A stretch of DNA of 30,528 nt from IMG/VR virus record IMGVR_UViG_3300031539_004931, positions 1 to 30,528 of that record. One strand, given 5' to 3'. A program made the position numbers and the translations under genes. Shown here piece by piece: positions 28,050 through 30,528 of this stretch. Position 1 is the stretch's first letter; every line of letters begins with the position of its first letter. The notes under the pieces were generated by a model. It did not search any database, was not told the DNA's origin, and saw nothing but the letters and a program-made list of their open reading frames with translations. Source of the stretch: a virus.

Positions 28050-29522
28050 ATGAGCAAGGCGAGAAAAACACCTAGGGCGCGGGCCAGTCCAGTCGTGAAA
28101 CCCATTAAGAAGCTGCCCGCGCCCACCGAAACGAAACGCGGCGGCCAGGACTCGCGTGATACCCAAAGGTCGGGTGCCGCCGCGCCGAAATCGGGGCGGG
28201 CCAGACACGCAGCGTCACCCAAGAGAATTTTGCCCGCTTCATTGAAAATATCGGACGGCGGCCCAGTACCATTTGGTGCCCAAAACGTGAATGCCGCCGC
28301 GCCGAAATCGGGGCGGGCCGGGCCTGCGGTGTCACCCAATAAGATTGTGCCCGCCCCAACTGAAACGCCGGGCGGCGGCCATTGCCTTGTTGCTACCCAG
28401 GATTCGGGTGCCCCCGCCCGGACGAAAACGAAAGCCGGCGACCATTCCATCGCTGACACCCCGGACTTGCGTGTCGCCGGCAAGAAAACAAAGGGGCGGG
28501 CCAAGGCTGCCTTGTCACCCCTGGGCCCCGTGCCCGCCCCTTCCGATACCGCCGACGATCAGGGCCCAATCGAGCACGACAACCGAATCACTGGTGCCCT
28601 GTCGCCGGCAGAAACCCCTGGGGGCGGCCAGCAGCATATTGATACCCCAAAGCCGATTGCCGCCCCCGACGACATCCCCCTCCGCCTCATGGACCTTCAG
28701 CGAGCCCGCGTGGCCACGATCAAGGCCCAGCGGTCGCTGAATAACCGCGTCCGGTCCTACGTCCGCCGGGCGATGGGCTGGCAGACGGACCTGCCGGAAG
28801 CCGACCGCAAGCGGATTAATACCGCTGCGGCCAAGCTGGTCAAGGCCGTCGAGAAGGGCACCCCGGCAGACGGCGACAGCGCCGCGACTGCCGAGTTGGC
28901 CGTCCGCTTTATTGTCGCCTGCAAGCGCGCCCGCGAAGCCCTGGACGAAGAGCGCGTCCTGATCGAAAAGGAAATGCTCAAGCTGGCCAAGGCCCTGCTG
29001 GTGTGGAGATGGGCCCTGGCCCAGATCGGCTTCGGCGCCCTCGGCCTGGCCATCATCGTCGGCGAGGCCGGCGACCTCGGCAAGTACGACAACCCCGCGA
29101 AACTCTGGAAGCGCTTCGGCGTGGGCCTTGTCGGCGAGCGAACGCAGGGCAAGCCCGGCAAGGGCGCCACGGCAGAGGACTGGATTGCCCACGGGTACAA
29201 CCCCCAGCGGCGCTCGGCCCTCTGGACCATCGGGGACTGTCTGGTCAAGCAGGGCAACGGCTACCGTGAAGTCTTCCTGGCCCGCAAGCACCAGGAGTGC
29301 GAGAAGGCCGTCGCCGAGGGGCTCATCGTTACATGCACTACGCAGGCCACACTGGACAACTGGAAGGCCGTCGGCCTGCCGGCGCCGATCCGCATCAAGA
29401 GCAAGCAGTTTGACCCGGCGAAGCATCGAGCTGCCGGACACATTCACAAGCGCGCACAACGATACATGGAAAAGCGCCTGCTCCGCGACCTCTGGCGGGC
29501 ATGGCGGGGGGTAACTGCGTGA
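28050..29522 (+). CDS. IS110-type C-terminal domain protein with repetitive basic N-terminus
   Basis: AAAGGAAAC selects ATG 28050. Of 490 aa, about the first 210 are low-complexity with Lys/Arg/Pro/Ala repeats of roughly 38 residues (core AAAPKSGRA), probably disordered and DNA-binding. Residues 220-320 are helical. Residues 325-360 (QIGFGALGLAIIVGEAGDLGKYDN, KLWKRFGVGL) and NPQRRSALWTIGDCLVKQ near 384-401 match the C-terminal Transposase_20 domain of IS110-family enzymes. No DEDD (RuvC-like) domain and no obvious catalytic Ser are seen. No insertion-sequence ends flank it. It is probably an exapted DNA-binding factor rather than a working transposase. Confidence 0.6.
   Translation: MSKARKTPRARASPVVKPIKKLPAPTETKRGGQDSRDTQRSGAAAPKSGRARHAASPKRILPASLKISDGGPVPFGAQNVNAAAPKSGRAGPAVSPNKIVPAPTETPGGGHCLVATQDSGAPARTKTKAGDHSIADTPDLRVAGKKTKGRAKAALSPLGPVPAPSDTADDQGPIEHDNRITGALSPAETPGGGQQHIDTPKPIAAPDDIPLRLMDLQRARVATIKAQRSLNNRVRSYVRRAMGWQTDLPEADRKRINTAAAKLVKAVEKGTPADGDSAATAELAVRFIVACKRAREALDEERVLIEKEMLKLAKALLVWRWALAQIGFGALGLAIIVGEAGDLGKYDNPAKLWKRFGVGLVGERTQGKPGKGATAEDWIAHGYNPQRRSALWTIGDCLVKQGNGYREVFLARKHQECEKAVAEGLIVTCTTQATLDNWKAVGLPAPIRIKSKQFDPAKHRAAGHIHKRAQRYMEKRLLRDLWRAWRGVTA
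28176..28319 (+). repeat. Coding direct repeat in the basic tail
   Basis: A 27-bp block is present exactly at 28176-28202 and 28293-28319, 117 bp apart (39 codons), within degenerate repeats of the same protein tail. Exact identity in an otherwise diverged repeat suggests recent duplication. Confidence 0.8.
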
Positions 29523-29728
29523 GGGCGCCTGCCATAGAACATGCCCTGCTGACCTCCGCTGAGGCTGCTGCCCGCTGGGGAATCTCTGCCCGCCACTTCC
29601 GGTCTATGGTTCCTGCAATCCGGGCGGCGGGTGTCCGGCCCATTCTGCTGGGCGGCAAGCGCCGTCCTCTCCGCTGGCGAATCGCAGACCTGGAGCTATA
29701 CGAAATCAAATCGAGGGTGCCGGCATGA
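29519..29728 (+). CDS. Excisionase/AlpA-like HTH protein
   Basis: The gene starts at GTG 29519 in a GTGA overlap with the previous stop. The 69-aa product reads LLTSAEAAARWGISARHFRSMVPAIRAAGV, a MerR/HTH_17-type winged helix, and ends GGKRRPLRWRIADLELYE. This is the standard small excisionase/AlpA layout. It may control excision with the integrase, or early transcription. Confidence 0.7.
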   Translation: MRAPAIEHALLTSAEAAARWGISARHFRSMVPAIRAAGVRPILLGGKRRPLRWRIADLELYEIKSRVPA

Positions 29729-29982
29729 CCGACGAACCGACCTTCAGCGCCGACCAAGGAAGCCAACCGATGCCACCAGAGCTATCGATATGTTGCCGTG
29801 TTCCGATGGAACTCGTGATCGAGGTGCGCCAACTCGTGCATGAAGCCCAGATGAGCGCGATGCGGGCGGGTAAGAAGCCCAGGAGCGCTGCCAGCATGGC
29901 TAAGTTCGTAGAGACCGCCATCCGGGCCGAACTTGATCGCCGTCGTGCAGCGGCGGGGAAGAAGAAGGAGGCGCGCCCATGA
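29725..29982 (+). CDS. Small basic protein, ribbon-helix-helix-like
   Basis: The ATGA overlap couples it to the HTH gene. The 85-aa product has a disordered start, then LSICCRVPMELVIEVRQLV, a strand and helix, and ASMAKFVETAIRAELDRRRAAAGKKKE, a helix and basic tail, like ribbon-helix-helix proteins. The fit is weak. Confidence 0.45.
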   Translation: MTDEPTFSADQGSQPMPPELSICCRVPMELVIEVRQLVHEAQMSAMRAGKKPRSAASMAKFVETAIRAELDRRRAAAGKKKEARP

Positions 29983-30032
29983 CCGACGAACCGATCTTCT
30001 GTGCCGAACTGGATACAAAGGGGTTCTGCTGA
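29979..30032 (+). CDS. 17-aa linker peptide
   Basis: This short frame is joined by ATGA to the preceding gene and shares its last base with the ATG of the following gene (TGATG). Its start MTDEPIFCAE repeats the start of the gene at 29725 at the DNA level. It may be a remnant of duplication that keeps coupling. Confidence 0.3.
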   Translation: MTDEPIFCAELDTKGFC

Positions 30033-30528
30033 TGTGCCAATGTGCCAGCGGTTTCATCAATCCAAAGACGTTTGAGGTTCGCGTCCGCGACCTTGGGAGC
30101 CATAGCAACACAGCCAGGGCTCTCGGCCTGACCGACGACATTGCGCCCGATGGCTGGCGCGAAATGCACTATCTGCCAAATGGCCGAATCGCCTGCCGTG
30201 TTCTACTACAAGATAGTCACACGACAAATGAGTGCATTGCTGCTGTTCTCGCCCGCTGGCCGCGTTTTGTGGATTTCCTGACTTGTGCATGGCCTCAGTG
30301 CCTAGTTGGTGACACTTATCCTGGCTCGCTGTACCTGGACGGCCTGACGAGTGCCGAGGGGCTGACCTTGCCGCAGAGCATCGGCGGCTGGCTGTACCTG
30401 CGCGGCCTGACGAGTGCCGAGGGGCTGACCTTGCCGCAGAGCATCGGCGGCTGGCTGGACCTGCGCGGCCTGACGAGTGCCGAGGGGCTGACCTTGCCGC
30501 AGAGCATCGGCGGCGCGCTGTACCTGCG
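30032..30528 (+). CDS. Leucine-rich repeat phage protein (3' end beyond window)
   Basis: The frame from ATG 30032 stays open to the window end (165 complete codons). About the first 100 residues are a non-repetitive domain with Cys (MCQCASGFINPKTF), followed by tandem 21-residue repeats with the core LYLRGLTSAEGLTLPQSIGG. Solenoid proteins with such L-L-GLTS repeats are found in phages; their functions are mostly unknown. Confidence 0.65.
   Translation, partial: MCQCASGFINPKTFEVRVRDLGSHSNTARALGLTDDIAPDGWREMHYLPNGRIACRVLLQDSHTTNECIAAVLARWPRFVDFLTCAWPQCLVGDTYPGSLYLDGLTSAEGLTLPQSIGGWLYLRGLTSAEGLTLPQSIGGWLDLRGLTSAEGLTLPQSIGGALYL
30341..30528 (+). repeat. 63-bp tandem repeat in the leucine-rich repeat gene
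   Basis: The repeat unit starts at 30341, 30404 and 30467, each 63 bp, almost identical at the DNA level with only a few changes (for example TAC against GAC, and TGG against GCG). The third copy is still incomplete at the window edge. The period keeps the reading frame. Confidence 0.9.

Noticed and set aside
26933-28504. A 523-codon open frame on the minus strand
   Set aside because: It runs antisense through several coupled plus-strand genes and reads as low-complexity Gly/Arg/Pro typical of GC-rich shadow frames. No ribosome binding site and no family pattern.
28050-29522. An active IS110 insertion sequence
   Set aside because: No DEDD domain, no flanking ends and tight coupling with the next phage gene argue against a mobile element.
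30341-30528. CRISPR-like regular repeats
   Set aside because: The 63-bp units are contiguous, have no spacers, and keep a reading frame as leucine-rich repeats.

Overview
The window is one GC-rich stretch of a temperate tailed phage with siphovirus-type morphogenesis genes. It holds a head completion, connector, tail, adhesin and lysis block, then a tRNA, an accessory operon, an integrase with an adjacent half-tRNA attachment core, a repressor-type switch and the start of an early operon. Phage genes lie on both sides of the attachment core, which fits a free or circular phage genome (attP form) better than an integrated prophage end. The host is probably a planctomycete-like bacterium. This is inferred from the zinc-ribbon/membrane protein at 24947-25318, whose N-terminal type is familiar from planctomycetes, and from the style of a captured glutamyl-tRNA synthetase domain. 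It is not proven.

1-6.1 kb: the end of an unknown gene, an Ntn-hydrolase (HslV/proteasome-like), a CmoB-like methyltransferase, a methyltransferase-glycosyltransferase fusion and small zinc/AT-hook proteins. A gp6-like head-tail connector follows, then a stand-alone C-terminal domain of glutamyl-tRNA synthetase, a small unknown gene, a head-tail adaptor and an HK97 gp10-like protein. 6.2-18.6 kb: virion proteins, a tail terminator (DUF3168-like), the tail tube, tail assembly chaperones G and G-T with a -1 frameshift, the tape measure, and a long run of tip, adhesin and Cys-rich proteins. 18.6-19.9 kb: a lysis-like cassette of membrane proteins and two lipoproteins, with no endolysin visible.

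20.0-23.65 kb: an initiator-type tRNA-Met(CAT) with an unusual C33, a strong terminator, a near-consensus sigma70 promoter and an operon of small accessory genes. These include a SWIM-type zinc finger, a coiled-coil protein, a 34-residue Hsp70 N-terminus, zinc ribbons and two HSPGPW/ANARLIAAAPDL-type phage proteins. The gene junctions carry repeated structured elements and repeated coupling sequences. The operon runs into the integrase gene tail to tail.

23.65-30.5 kb: tyrosine integrase (minus), a half tRNA-Glu(UUC) core, a membrane zinc-ribbon gene and an XRE repressor (both minus). A rightward promoter sits inside an array of GGCCCNATAGGC-like operators, followed by a roughly 370-nt hairpin-rich leader. 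Early genes follow: small regulators, zinc proteins, a protein that joins a repetitive basic tail to an IS110-type C-terminal domain, an excisionase-like HTH protein, and a leucine-rich repeat protein cut by the window edge.

The observations most worth following are the synthetase fragment inside the head module, the C33 initiator tRNA, the same small beta module inserted in two unrelated virion proteins, the covarying intergenic hairpin elements, the truncated Hsp70 start, and the structured early leader.
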